Assembly (NCBI GenBank): GCA_011800155.1
Contig: CM022372.1
Span: 806,001 to 870,000, forward strand
Source of the DNA: Flammulina velutipes
Lineage: Eukaryota; Basidiomycota; Agaricomycetes; Agaricales; Physalacriaceae
Direction: 5' to 3'
DNA: 64,000 nt
In this document: one piece after another, positions 45,039 to 57,080 of the stretch
Layout of the letters: each line of letters begins with the position of its first letter
Position numbering within the stretch: position 1 is the first letter of the stretch
Notes under the pieces: model-generated
Told to the model about the DNA's origin: nothing
Seen by the model: only the letters and a program-made list of their open reading frames with translations
Databases searched by the model: none
Translations under genes and position numbers: made by a program

Positions 45039-47365
45039 TTACACTGGATACTTGAGTAAGATCTCGTTGAGTAAATTCATGGCGTCCTTCCGATAGGTAT
45101 CCTGGGTGATAGTAAGTGGGATGAGCCCATCCTGGAACATGAGCATCCGAGGGGAGTCCGAGGTCCACTTGGGCCACGAAATCCCAGTGTTACCGTTGGG
45201 ATTCAACGTCGCGACGAAGCGTATGAGATAGTCCGCCATATCCCCTCCAAAGTACACGTTCAAGATATCCGAAGCGTGGAATGAACCAAGGACTGGAACG
45301 CCCTTTAGGCGTTTGTTCACTTGAGAAAAAGTAAGCTTCTGGACGAGAGAACAGAGGACGATGTAACATACAGAAGGCGTATTGATCTCCGGAGAGCTGG
45401 GACATGAAGTGCCTCCTTGGTGCTTGGAAGACGGCGTCTCCTTGGAAGGCTGCGAAGCGCTTGAATTGGGGCGTGATGATGTTGAACAGAGCGGTGTCGA
45501 AAGGCGATCCGACTAGGGGGTTCTGGGGATACGCCTGCATCAATCTGTCGATGTCGGCCGATGGTACTGTAGGCAACATGACGGTCTGCAGGTATTGCTT
45601 GACCTGCGCATTGGTGCTATATAAAGATGAGAGACGTTTGGTATAGATTGTTCGGAGGAACTTACGTGACGTTCAGCTGGGCCAAAGAAAATAGGGTGCC
45701 TTCATCGTCACAATTGCCTTACAGGATGAACTTGGTCAACAGTATGATCAGGAAGATATCAATGGAGGAGACTCACCTGATACGGTTGGGATGTTGGCTA
45801 CCTTTCCTTGTTGCACGAGACGTTGAGGGTTGTCGGTCAATAGTACACCGTCCGCCCTTGGTAGCCACGCCAAAATAAGAGACTAGGAAATTCACTCAGT
45901 CGTCTACAAGCGAAGGGAGACATGAATAACGAACCTGATAGTCAAATATGAACGGCGATTCGTCGATGGCTGCCTTGAGTACTTTGTAGTCGACCTTCCT
46001 CAAGCAATCGAGGGTGTCTCCCGAGCCAGCACAGCCCGACTGGTCGACGATGGCATCGTAATCTGAAGAAAGTATCAGCATCTGAACCATCCAAATGTTC
46101 TTCCTTACATTTCTGTCCATTCTCCATGCCTCCTACTGGAATCGTAGCTCCTGACTGCATAAATCCTGCACGGAACAAGCCCTCGGTATTACCACCATTG
46201 ACCAGCATCTGCATTGCGACAGAGATAGCACCGGCTGATTCTCCCCACCTGTTTATTAGACGTTGAGAATGGAATCGATCAATGATCCAAGAGCGAATAA
46301 CGTACAATGTCACTTTGGTGGGATCACCACCGAAGGCACCCACATACTTCTGAATCCATTTGAGGGCCAATCGCTCTGTTAACGGAAGAAGTTGAGTAAA
46401 ATTAGATCCATGAAATGGGGAGTAGGGCGTCATACGGTCATGTAATCCCAAGTTTCCTACGCCGGCCGCCTTGACTTCTGAGCTGGCCAGGAAGCCAAAA
46501 CCTTCGTTACAGCTGTTCAGAATCTATCCAGAAGACACTTATTTCTCACGTACCAGACACGCGGTAGTTGAAGGAAACGTAGATGATTGGTTGCCCCAGT
46601 TCGATCGAACGCGAAACTATGCTAGAACCATCATACCTATCATGGCAGGGGTCAGCTTACTATAGAAATAGAATGTGGCGGGTCTTACATCGATGTCCCT
46701 CCCAGTTCAAAGCCACCTGGTACGAAACTAAGTTCGAAGCAAGAACATACAGTGAGCAGATTTCTTACCCCCAAAGATCCACTAACGACATGTACACGTC
46801 AGCAAGAGTCGCAACGGAGAAGTTGTTGAGACTAACGTACAGCAACAACAGGAAGCTTGTCAGTGGGGCCGACATTCGTCGGCTTGATAACGTTAATGGT
46901 GAAACCTGACGCATTATCATCGTCAGTGACGCGTAGCAATGTTGAAAGAAGACTTCTCACAGTCCTCAGAAGACGGGAGTATAACGTTGTATATGGAGTT
47001 GAGGATATGTTCGATCGCCTCTGCTGGAAGACCGTCAAGTATTGGCAGCTTAACGGCCTGTTGAGGACAAGATGGTCCAAACGAAGTCGCGGTACGAGAA
47101 CCCGTATACGCGTCCACGGCCTGCGGAAGCTGGAAGCGCAAGTTGCCAGTTCTTTCTCATGAAATCAGACAACAAAACGTAAGTGGGTACAGAAATAAAC
47201 GTACGGTGGTTTTCCGAAGGGTATCCCGAGGAACTTTGAGACTTTCCCCGACTCGGCGCCAGTGAACGTCGCAGAGTCCAAGGTGACGGTGGGTGGCGCA
47301 CGGCCTGCTATTTCAGCAAGCGTGAAGCCGACATGACAGAGGAGCGGGAGCAGCTGTAAAAGCAT
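45039..47365 (-). CDS. Secreted type-B carboxylesterase/lipase (carotenoid ester lipase-like)
   Basis: Hydrolyses carboxylic or carotenoid esters outside the cell. It has about 14 exons. The signal peptide begins MLLQLLPLLCHVGFTLAE. The oxyanion-hole strand is WIFGGGFELGG. The nucleophile Ser is in the elbow LWGESAGAIS, created by an intron after the TKVTL strand. The acid is likely the Glu of GDCDDEGTLF and the catalytic His lies in LGSFHASDIL. The first Cys pair region is FGPSCPQQ. The end is LLNEILLKYPV. The family resembles Pleurotus carotenoid ester lipase and Candida rugosa lipases. A TATA-like element (minus strand at 47432-47438) lies about 70 nt upstream. Substrate is inferred from family only. 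Confidence 0.9.
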
Positions 47366-49401
47366 CTCTTCTGAGTGACCCAAGGGACGGGGAGCTGACG
47401 AACTGACCTGGAAATCTTTTTGAATGAACGGCCTTATACTACCTTGCAAACTTAGTTGAGCAAATACGTTCCGAGATCATCCCACACTGCCTATGTCACG
47501 GGTAGCCATCACGGGTTGGCGCCGCGTCGAGTAACAAGGGATGAGAAATCTGGAAAATAGTTTTTTTGAATCCGAGGACAGCTAACTCGTTCGCTTTCCT
47601 CTCCTGGGGCTCCGATTCCGCGTTTTCTGGTATCCCCAGGTTTCCCCACACTACCGCATGATGCGGGGTACATACAATGTGGGCTGGAATTGTCTTTTTC
47701 TGCCCACACGCTTCCGGGGAAGCAGCGAAAAGCTTGTGCTTCAACCAGGGACCAGGAACTCGAGTCTTTGCAAACCCTGGAAGGAGGACGGTAACCTTGT
47801 GGTGACTCTGCTCCGTAAGCGGATTTAGTTCTACGAGACCGGCTTTGTATGATAAGGACCAAGGCGGCCCGTTGAAACATGCCTGGCCAGGGTGCACCCA
47901 AGGGGTGTGGAACCAGGACAAAAGGAAAGATCAGAAGCGTTTTGAATGCTACCAGCGTGCGCAGCGGATGTCTTGTGGCCTTTCGTTGGCCAGTGTGACT
48001 CGATGAGGAAGGTTAAAGACATCCCCGACTCCCGGATGAAGGAAACAAGATTTTATCGATCCATCACTTGACCTGATGGTGGTGGTGGAAGAAGAAGAGT
48101 TTTTTTGGCTTTGATGAGCGCCCGACATGTGAAATTTTAACGACTTGCAACGTTACCGAACCGAAGTGCTTGGATTTGAAGTACCTGGGGACGGAGGTGA
48201 GATCATAGGATAGAGTCCTAAGACGAGGTCTTTGAATGAGTACTTTGCGGATGTCTTCAAAGCGAAATCTTCATAAAAGCTGTAGCCTATCGGTGGCGCT
48301 CTTTTCCTGAGTGCAGATCAGGTTCGTGATACATACTTCAAATTGGGATATTCCTCGGAGGACCTACTTGGACCCACATACGATCCCGAATCGATCTCAA
48401 GTACGGTTCATACGCCGCTGTCTCAGAGCTCGGGTTTGTTTCCTGGCAGCATATCTATAAGAACAGACCTACTACTGTCAGCCAGTAACGAGAAGTCATA
48501 GTGCTAACATCATCTAGTGGCGCAATTATAATATCTAAAGTCTTCGTCCTTCTGTAGATATTTGAGTTTTTAGCATCGGCAAGTTGCGAACCTCTGAACG
48601 TCCTTGCCTCAGATATGCTCACTCGCACAAATTCCAAAACAGGTGAATTACGAACAAGACTATAGAGTATAGAGAAAGAGTTATGGACTGAAGCTAGAAG
48701 TATTAACTACTACGGATTATAAAGAGTATACGGATTAAAAGGGACTATAGCGCGAGAAACTAGAGATATAAAAAGATACTAAACATCAAAAAAGGAACAT
48801 AACAAGACAAGAACAGCATCGACAACCATAGCACAAGACAGGACAAAAGCAACTTCTCAGATAAGATGTCCGTCGTCCGGGGGTATAGAGCAAAGCACAC
48901 GGGGGTATCGGTGGCGGCTGGCCTGCGAGCGAGACGATACAAGATCCGGACTTTTGATTCCTAGATGGCGTTCGTTGTTGACAACACCACTACCGGGCTA
49001 TTGACTGCCAGCCCAGTAGTGGCTTACGGGGGGCTTGGCTGGGCTATGACTTAGGACCGCCAGGAGGACCGCCCAATCCCAGCGTGGGACTGAGCTGATA
49101 ACCGGGCAAAGTCTGCATAGAGCACGAGACGTCGACTCAAGGTGGGTCCTACAGAGGCGATAACTGTTACTTCAGAATCGTTCCCACAGGATTGGCTCCA
49201 CCGGTCGCGTAGGTCTGCCCCCCTTCGAACTTGAGCGCTCCATGCGGGAATCGTAGTGGAAGGACCATATATTCAAGCGGCAGGGCATGTTAGTAAGGTG
49301 TGTGCGATGATGGTCTGGAGGGTTGTCGTCAGTGTTGAAGGGAGTAAGGTCAAAAAGGCTTACCAGTTGCCAGACTCGGAACATGTCAAAAGAAGTTGCG
49401 A
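47366..49401. other. Gene-poor stretch of about 2 kb
   Basis: Mostly unaccounted for. Minus-strand open frames at 47496-47921 overlap each other in two frames and show no family resemblance. From about 48640 to 48850 the plus strand is purine-rich and AT-rich with many short repeats such as ATAGAG and AAGA. An inverted repeat lies at 48987-49022. At 49164-49411 the minus strand contains short open pieces (GALKFEGGQTYATGG, MGLIATSFDMFRVWQL), which could be a small spliced gene or the extended end of the neighbouring gene. I could not assemble them. Confidence 0.45.
48987..49022. repeat. Inverted repeat, 13-bp arms with 10-nt loop
   Basis: CCACTACCGGGCT is followed after ten bases by AGCCCAGTAGTGG. 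The arms pair at 12 of 13 positions, with a G-T mismatch possible at the remaining one. It lies in the gene-poor stretch and could fold as a hairpin or be a remnant of a small mobile element. Confidence 0.6.
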
Positions 49402-50599
49402 TTAATCCCATCCCAATGCCATGGCTGACGAGAGCGTGTTAGAGAGTAGATATATATCGAGCCGAATGGAAACATACCGGTCGTGCCGTCCAGTATCGTG
49501 TAACGTCGATCCCATCCCTCCGTTTCTCCTATGGCTGAAATACGTTAGAACCCAGCATGTAATTAAAACTGGGGAGATAAACATACCGGTCGTGCCCTCA
49601 AATAGCGCGTAACATCCATAGAGGCCTTGGGAAAAATGGTCATACGAAACTGCATCCGTATGAGACCAATGATATCCAGCATCCTCTAAATCTAGGTCAT
49701 CGTCCACTGCGAACGAATCCTGCTTGGAAGACCATCGTCCAGAAACCGATGTCGGGCGGTTTGTGACCTGAGATACGCCCAAGACAGTGGGTTTCGACGA
49801 TGTCCGTTGTACTGGTTGATATAGAGAAATAGATATGGCGCCCATGTGCGCAGGTAAAGAAGGGATCGGTGGCGGAATAGTTCCAGTCTTTGTCCCGTAA
49901 TGTCCGCGCTTGGGTTGGCCAGTCAAATGTCTGACTCTCGGAGTTCTTTGGAGAGGTGTGAAGGCCGTAGACGGAGGCGGCTTCGGAATTGTCGGGATAG
50001 GGCGGGTGATTCCATTGTCGAGGGGGTTGAGCTCGAGAATGGGGTTGATAGGCAAAGTTGACGAAGGCGAAGGCAGTGGGGAGATATTGCATCCAGCATT
50101 TTGCACCATTTCGACCATCGCATCGAGCTGCAGTGTCTGCAGATGAACAGGATGTTCGAGGACGATCTTCAGACAGTGCTGTCTCCACTCGGCCGGTAGT
50201 TCGTGCAGACGAGCGTCAATGGCATTGGATTGGTACTCGGCCGAAGGTAGCTCTTTGATAATAGACGACGGCGTCGGAAGGTAAGCAGTCCTGGCAAACC
50301 CTTCATCGTCGTGCCATAGCTCCTCGAGGAGCCTGATCTGCTTGTGCTGAGCGTCGTGCGACTGTCCTATAAGGATGTCATAAGAAGCTTTCGCAAAGTC
50401 TTCTCTGAATCCAGCGACCTTCAGGCGATGCGCAACATCAGGATGGAGCGAGGGCTCTGAAAAGTTATTAGGGGCCATGATGAGAGTTGTGCTGTATAGC
50501 GAGCTCGAGCGACGTACCAACAACCTTCTGTTTAGCAATAGCCTTCCGCGTCATGCCCCGCTTGGCCTTGCGAAAAGTAGCAGCGAGAGTAGAGAACAT
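49402..50599 (-). CDS. Protein of unknown function
   Basis: The first exon (50599 to about 50519) encodes MFSTLAATFRKAKRGMTRKA, basic and possibly a targeting peptide. A 61-nt intron joins it to EPSLHPDVAHRLKVAGFRED. The long second exon has a helical N-terminal part (HKQIRLLEELWHDDEGF) and a Pro/Ser-rich middle. It ends in LFEGTT, where a donor at 49590 is used. A small exon (IGETEGWDRRYTILDGTT) and a last MALGWD then reach the stop at 49402. Reading through the introns also stays open, so the end is uncertain. No family was recognised. The splice donors of the last two introns lie in an 18-bp direct repeat. Confidence 0.6.
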
Positions 50600-51396
50600 G
50601 ATAAAAGCAGTAGATATTACTTCGAGATGATGACAGTGGGGGTTCAAAATGGGAGAGACATTTCGCCAGCAGGTCTCATATAAGTATCTGAGTAATAGGA
50701 GCCTACTTGTGAAATGGCGGACATAGATTCGTCCAAAGCGTGCACTCGAGACTTCAGATATATCCCAGAGAATTACGTACTAGGCTTCGTTCCGAATTCG
50801 AGAGGAAAGGCCAAGTGAGAAAGGCTCAGAGGTCAGAAGCTTGAGAAAGGATGGGTTGAGCACGATCACGTGTGCAAGATGATACTTCTTTTCGGCTTCT
50901 CGGACTGACATTCTTGACTAAAGGAATCCAAGCGGAAACAAGATTTGAACACGAGAGAACTGGGTGAGGATGAGGAGGACATGAATCTGGAAGTCTGTTT
51001 GCTCACAAAGTGGATCCGCGGGAGATTTATTTATGAACCTCGGAGGACTAACATGGACCCACAAGTCTCAGGCCGATTGTTTGTCATCGAACTTGGACTT
51101 AGGTTCCCTACAAGAGATAACCGTAAGTACAAACCTTGCGGCACTCTTTAGTCAGGCTTAAAGCTAGAGATTTTGCGCAATGTAGATCGATGGTAAGTAA
51201 AGTCGTTGATATTCCACACGTACCAGTAGCAGTTGCATAACGAGGAAGACATGGAAACGCGACAGCCTTTTCCCCTAACGATGCGATGCCCTTATAAGCT
51301 TTACAGCACAGATCACTTGTAAAAAGAGAGATCGTCAGTATATGTAAATTACACGATAAAGAATTGGGTATGCAAGTTATGTCCACATTTACACCA
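50600..51396. other. Intergenic, no gene seen
   Basis: About 800 bp between the start of the unknown gene and the stop of the Sel1-repeat gene, both on the minus strand. It should hold the promoter of the former. Short frames only; no repeats. Confidence 0.55.
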
Positions 51397-53104
51397 TCAC
51401 TGAAATTTTTCCTTGTATATCCACGCTAGCCCGATATCGCTCTGGCCTTGGGCAACCTAAAAGGGGCATTAGTTCGCAAGTACATCGAGCATCCGCCACA
51501 CTCACCGCTTTCCGGTACCACCCAGCCGCCTCCTTCCTATCCTTCTTACACCCCTTCCCATTCGCCAAACAAAACGCTAAATCATTCTGCGCATCCGGGT
51601 CCCCAAGCCGTGCCGCCGTAGTGTAATAGCTAACACCCATCTTCTGGTCCTTGGCCACACCCCATCCGTGGAAAAAGCACTGCCCCACCTCATAAATCGC
51701 CAACACCAACTCCCCTCTAACGCTCTCCTTCAAATCCCCCTTCCCTCTCTCCAGGTCAGTCACAGCAAGCTCAGCAGCTTTGCGGAGCCATGAAAATCCT
51801 GTCTTCTCGTCCTTTCTGCAACCCCAGCCGTGTCGTAGCGTCAGTCCCCACATGAGCATTCCGACTCCGCATCCTCCGTTGAGGACGGCGCTCTTTTCGA
51901 AACATGCAGCAGAATCGGTGAGGCGGTTGGCTTCATGATGTGTGATGCCAAGTTGGAGGAAATGCTCAGGTGTCGACGTAGCCGTTGCTGAGGGAGCGGG
52001 AGAAGGAGTGCGAGACATCGCGGAATGTTGGAAAGTGACTTTAGGCTGAGGGGTTGGTGTTTGGCCTCGGATGTCCTTTGGAAATTGAGTGTTGCTGGGT
52101 GAGGGAGTGGCGGAGTCCATTTGGTAATAAGAGTACTCGGAATATAGACTGGTAGGTGACCCGGCACGGAGAGAGGGTGGCTTTCGCGGGAGTTGGACTG
52201 TATCAGTACGGGTTGTTGATAGATAGGGATCCGAAGCGGGAGTACGAAGAGTTGAGGTAGAAGAGGCAGAACGGGATAGCTGCGGATATCCCTGCTGTGT
52301 CGGAATGCTATGAGACTCGGCCTGCGGCGGTGGAGAATACGAAGAGGTCGAAGATGAATATGAACTGGGGGTAGGAGAGACTGGAGGCAGTGTCTGTTCT
52401 TGGCGTGCATTGCGCTGCAGGACAATGAGCTTCCGGCGCTCTAAATGTTCGTCTGAAACCAACGGCCGCACTGGACGAGAAAAATTGGAGGTTAGGGGCT
52501 TCACGACGGGTGCTTTCCCGACTGCGGTCGATCTACTTTGGGGTGTCGTCGGGTCGGATGTGTCTGAAAAGGGCGAAGAAACGACAACCATTGGGACGGG
52601 GGACGTCGGTTCGGGTTGGTAATCATTGCGAAGACTGCGTTCGGCAATGTACGAATCTGGGTGTGGTCGAGTTGTTGCCCAAGAGTCACGCAACGCCGGG
52701 CTGGTCATGGTGTCGGTGGAATAGATACTGTCCGCGTCGTAGTAGTCGTCGTTTGGATTAGATGAAAAGTCAAGGTAGGATTCATTGCCGCCAGAGGACG
52801 CTGTGGCGGTGGACCCACGAGCAAAGTGACTGTGAAGGAGTGGCGAAGATGGAGATAGATTATGGTGTGCGTTCTGGTGGTACTGTGGCCCAAGGTGTTG
52901 TCGCGGAGGCGTCGACGATGAAGCTTGCTGTCGTTCGGGATATGTAAAATTCTGGTTCAACGTGTCGGTGACTGGAACATTGACGGGCTTTGGAGGACCC
53001 CGCCTCGACGACGTCCGCCGTACCAGCGTTTCCAGCGGCGAAGAATTCTGGTACCCGTTGAAAGCACTCGGAGGCTGCGAGAACTGGTTGGTCGTCGCCA
53101 TCAT
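51397..53104 (-). CDS. Sel1-repeat protein of the Dsf2/Nif1 type
   Basis: Two exons, 53104-51506 and 51456-51397, give 552 residues. The N-terminal two thirds are disordered, very rich in Ser, Thr, Pro and Gln, with many SP/TP sites suggestive of phosphorylation. The last third holds Sel1-like repeats: HHEANRLTDSAACFEKSA, then MLMWGLTLRHGWGCRKDEKT, then VGQCFFHGWGVAKDQKMG, then LGDPDAQNDLAFCLANGKG. The intron is needed to finish the final repeat as GQSDIGLAWIYKEKFQ. This arrangement fits yeast Dsf2 and fission yeast Nif1 (a mitotic inhibitor that binds Nim1), so a role in cell-cycle or polarity signalling is inferred. ATGs at 53104 and 53101 are adjacent. Confidence 0.85.
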
Positions 53105-53418
53105 TGTTGTTGTACCCAAATGTTGGTTTGAAGAGAATGTGGATGTTCAGTTCGTCACTGACGGCGACGACGACCGTAACGGTTTTGAAGAGGAAAGCAT
53201 TTGCCAAGCGATCTTAGCGGTGGCTGAGTTACCTTATTTGTCCGGCGGCAGGCAATAATGTGTGGCGCAACTTTATACACGTATTCGAGTCTCGACATCT
53301 ATAGTACTACGGATTTACACATATTCTACAGTTAAATATTTTAAATACTTGCATTTATCCCCACGTGAATAATTCTGGAGACACCGTCAGTTAAGCATTA
53401 AAAAGTAGATGTAATGGC
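53105..53418. other. Intergenic, promoter of Sel1-repeat gene
   Basis: Short AT-rich interval between the transporter stop and the start of the Sel1-repeat gene on the same strand. No gene or repeat seen. Confidence 0.5.
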
Positions 53419-56400
53419 TTACTCGTCCGCAGACGTCAACCAATTCCCTGTCTCTGGGAACATGGTGGCTACCGCGGTAACGATAAGAGTCTTATCAAGC
53501 CAGAAAAAAACAGGTCACTCACCAAGACGACGGTAAATATCCTCAATGAGGTATTTGCGAATGTAACTGATAACAGTAGCCATTTTACCCCCTTTGATAG
53601 GTCTGCTAACGACGTGGTAATGTGGAACGCTATAGACCAATGGTCAGCCACCAAAAAACAAAGAAGGGTAGGTTCGCACATATGAGTCGTGCTCGTCACA
53701 ACGCGCCGTATTTTGTCAACGATGAACGCGCTGCGTTGAGGGTCTGTCCTTTCCTCCAATAAACATATCTTTTGAACAAGATCGTCAACCTAAGTAACCT
53801 GTTAGAAGGACCCTGATTACAGATTGAACGATTAATACCCGGACGTTGAAATCGTCTCTGAACCCAATGCAGTATGTCACACCGTAAAATCCTACACAAC
53901 AACCCGTTAATGATCGTCCTCTTTGCTAATAAGATAGGGCCTCCTACCCTCAATAGAGCGGACTTTGTTGACGATATAACGGTCCTCTAGCGGCACCCGA
54001 GCAATCGGAACGATAGAAACAGATAGAAAGATCTAGTAGAAACAATCAACAAAGTTGATCGACGTCAAACTCAACTGCACTCACCAAAACCTCAGGCAAC
54101 GCGGGCCACTGCCTGATCAGCCCAATAAAACTATGTGGAACTCCACTCCCCTCCGTAAGCTTGTGGAACACCGCACAAGTCGGTATACGAGCCAACTCTC
54201 TCCTTTGCGATTGTCTCTCCCTCGTTCCTTTGTCCGCTATTGAAGAGGATACAGAATCCACGTAGTAGTACGTCGAAACATCATCGCTGACCGCATCATC
54301 ATCACCGTCGTGCAGATACTCAATCTCCGAGTCCGCAGTGCTGTCACCCTGCAGATGAATGGTAACCCGCGACTTTTCATCGCGCTGGATGAAGTCACGA
54401 AGGTTGCGCCTGTTCTTCCCATCGAACGCATCTTCGAGGCCTTTACCCCATGTCCAGAGGATCATCACGACGGCTCTATGAAGAGCGTATTAGCATACAA
54501 TGCAAGAAGCGCCAAAGACAAATGGACTACGAACAGGACCCCACCAATCGTCAACGGGACCCACGCGCCGTGGGGAATCTTCTTCAGCGATGCGCCCCAG
54601 AACAGAGCGTCAATGAAACCGAAGGTGAAAAAGTACAGCAGAGCCACGAAGATGGACAGCTTCTTCACGTATCTAATGTGCACAGCGATAAGAACAGATG
54701 TCGAAAACATGACAGTAGCAACAGCGAAGCCATATGCGTTGGTGAGAGCAGCTAGGTCAGAGAAGGCAGCGACAAGGATGATCGTCCCGACCATTAGAGC
54801 CCAATTTATGGCTGGGATGTAAATTTGGCCTTGCATGGTCTCCGAAGTGTGGAGCATTCGCAAAGGGGGTAGACTTTTCATGCTGATGACCTGTTGCATG
54901 AGACTGAACGTGGCGGTAATCATGGCCTGCGACGCAATGACCTAAACGTGAACCGTTAGACTCAGTTCAAGGACTACTAGATGGAGAATATACCGTTGCG
55001 AGGAGAGCGAACAGCCAGACGACCCTATGACAAGGTTAGACTTGAGATTGAAACAGAAAAATAAACCACGAACCACCAAAGCCCGCCGCTCACAGGTCCT
55101 GGAATGGAACGGTAAAACACATTCGAGATAACGTTCTCGCCGTCAACAATCAACATGGCGCCTTGTCCAAGGTAAGCTAGAATAAGGGCGGGGTATACTA
55201 GGAAGCCAAAGGAGAGCTATCATTTCACCGAGACAGTCAGATACGACACAGGTCATTTGGTAGAAACCTCTAATTACCTGGATAGACAAAGCGTTGAATT
55301 GTCCAACACTAGAATGGGCGTCAGTAACAGGAAACATGACAATAACTTCTAACGTACTTCGCAAAAATGGCTTCGCTCCCAGTGAGGGCGAGCAGGATGC
55401 CAGCAAGGAGATCGTAGTTCTTGGTACGAACGAATACTGAACTAAAGTCAGGTCAACTGTCCTCTTGAAGATAAAATGTACTTACAAAGTACTGCACGAC
55501 TTGGGTCGAAGGCTCTGAAGATGCCGGGATATTGTACGATGTTGTAGACACCCGTGCCAGCTAGAAGTAAAAACCAGCAGAACGCAACTAAAAATAATGT
55601 TGAGCCATGGATGTGGCGGTTCAAACATTGCATGACTTACTAGGTCCAAATGTGACTGCCAGTCTCGCTGTCCCGAACTGCTGCACGAAGAATATGCCTA
55701 GAAGGAAAGCCTATGTATCTTAGCCAGAGGGTATAGGAATGGAAAGAGAGCTGGACATACAATCGAAATCGGCACAATTTGCTCAGAGACGGACTCTCGC
55801 GCTACCGCAATACCGCCCACGGCGCTTGTCACGGAAACAGCAGGAGTGAACATTCCATCAGCCATAGTCAGCCTAGGGAATCGTCAGTTGAATTGCCTTT
55901 GTTTACGTCGCAGGGACGTACGCTGTACCGAACAAACACTTGAGAAAGTGCGTTCAGCTGGAATTTGAAGATTTATTGAGGTGCAAAGACGTACCCATAC
56001 TAATAGAGGCCACCGCATCTTGTCTTTAAAGCTGGATGTGCTCGGAATAGAAACGGGCTTGGTGTCATAATCTCCGGTAAGAGTACGGTCTGCCTCATGG
56101 TCTTTGGCACGGGGCGGGTAGAGACCTTGGAATAGAGCGAAAGATCCTCCTTCGCCTGATGAGGATCGTGAGAAACTATTTCACTATCCATTGTTAAGTC
56201 AAGTCAATCACCTTCTTGAGTGGCGAAGCGAAGGGATATAAAGACCTATGATAATGTTGTTGGGTGGTGAGATCTTTATGGAAGTGAAGTAAACGTACAT
56301 ATTTTATCAAAGGCAACAGGGAGATAGACCAGACGATGGCGCTCACGCCGCCAATGACGTCTTCGCTGGAGGGAGGAGCTCCTGACGCAGGCCAAATGCC

Positions 56401-56657
56401 ATTGAGAACATAGAGCGGCGATGTCCCTGTGCGACGAGATGAGCGCAAGCCTTTGAGGCATTGATCTAAACTCACCCAAGTCGGAGTAAATGATTCCTGA
56501 GAGGAAGAGACACGGTCATGAGCCCCAGAAAATACCTCAAAAAGAAGCATAGCGTACCTAAAGCCTGAAAACTGAGGTAGAGGAGAGCCGATCCCTTGAG
56601 TTTGACTGCAGTTCTCTGGAAATTCAGGCCATTTTCGAGCGCAGGGGAAGAGGACAT
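53419..56657 (-). CDS. HAK1: HAK/KUP-family potassium transporter
   Basis: High-affinity K+ uptake at the plasma membrane, probably as K+/H+ symport. It has about 15 exons. The family start is LSFQALGIIYSDLGTSPLYV. A loop typical of the group reads GEGGSFALFQGLYP. Membrane helices include TMADGMFTPAVSVTSAVGG, then IVPISIAFLLGIFFVQQFG, then FCWFLLLAGTGVYNIV, then LWWLVWLFALLATVIASQAM, and INWALMVGTIILVAAF. The cytosolic C-terminal region has an acidic insert (DGDDDAVSDDVSTYYY). It is followed by PTCAVFHKLTEGSGVPHSF and GFYGVTYCIGFRDDFNV, and a short last exon ending FPETGNWLTSADE. Fungal HAK transporters have the same layout. Several short exons near the 3' end are approximate. Confidence 0.92.
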
Positions 56658-57080
56658 TGAGGGGAGTGAAGAGGAGATAAGCCTGGCATTTCCATGCTTT
56701 TATATGACGAGCAAAGGCGGTACGGGAATGTGATCATCCAGGAAAATAGAACGGAGCTAAATGGCGTATTTCGCGCATATTCCAGACGGAGTTGTCCCCT
56801 GCGTTGTGGGAGGTGAGGTATTATGGCTATTGACCAGATACGCAGCCGACAGATATGGTCCTGGGTGTGTATCGTGTGCGCTACTTATAGCCACACAGCC
56901 TTGACGAACGAGGGGTGAGATTGTGGCGCAAATAGGTTGTGGGTGGCGGTAGTGTTCAGGGCCGACATGTGATTCCCACGCTTGGTTACTAAACGTTCCT
57001 TGACTTGGCGAAATCGACCGAGTCCAACTTGCTCGCTTCATTCATCTCAGTGTACGTGCGAATATCCCTGGGTGGATAAA
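56658..57080. other. Intergenic divergent promoter region (HAK / Mob2-2)
   Basis: Between the divergent starts of the potassium transporter and Mob2 copy 2. One 94-codon minus-strand frame fills much of it but has no recognisable product. Confidence 0.55.

Noticed and set aside
47496..47921. Two overlapping minus-strand frames of 130-141 codons
   Set aside because: They overlap in different frames, show no domain, signal peptide or exon structure, and sit in a stretch lacking other gene signals.
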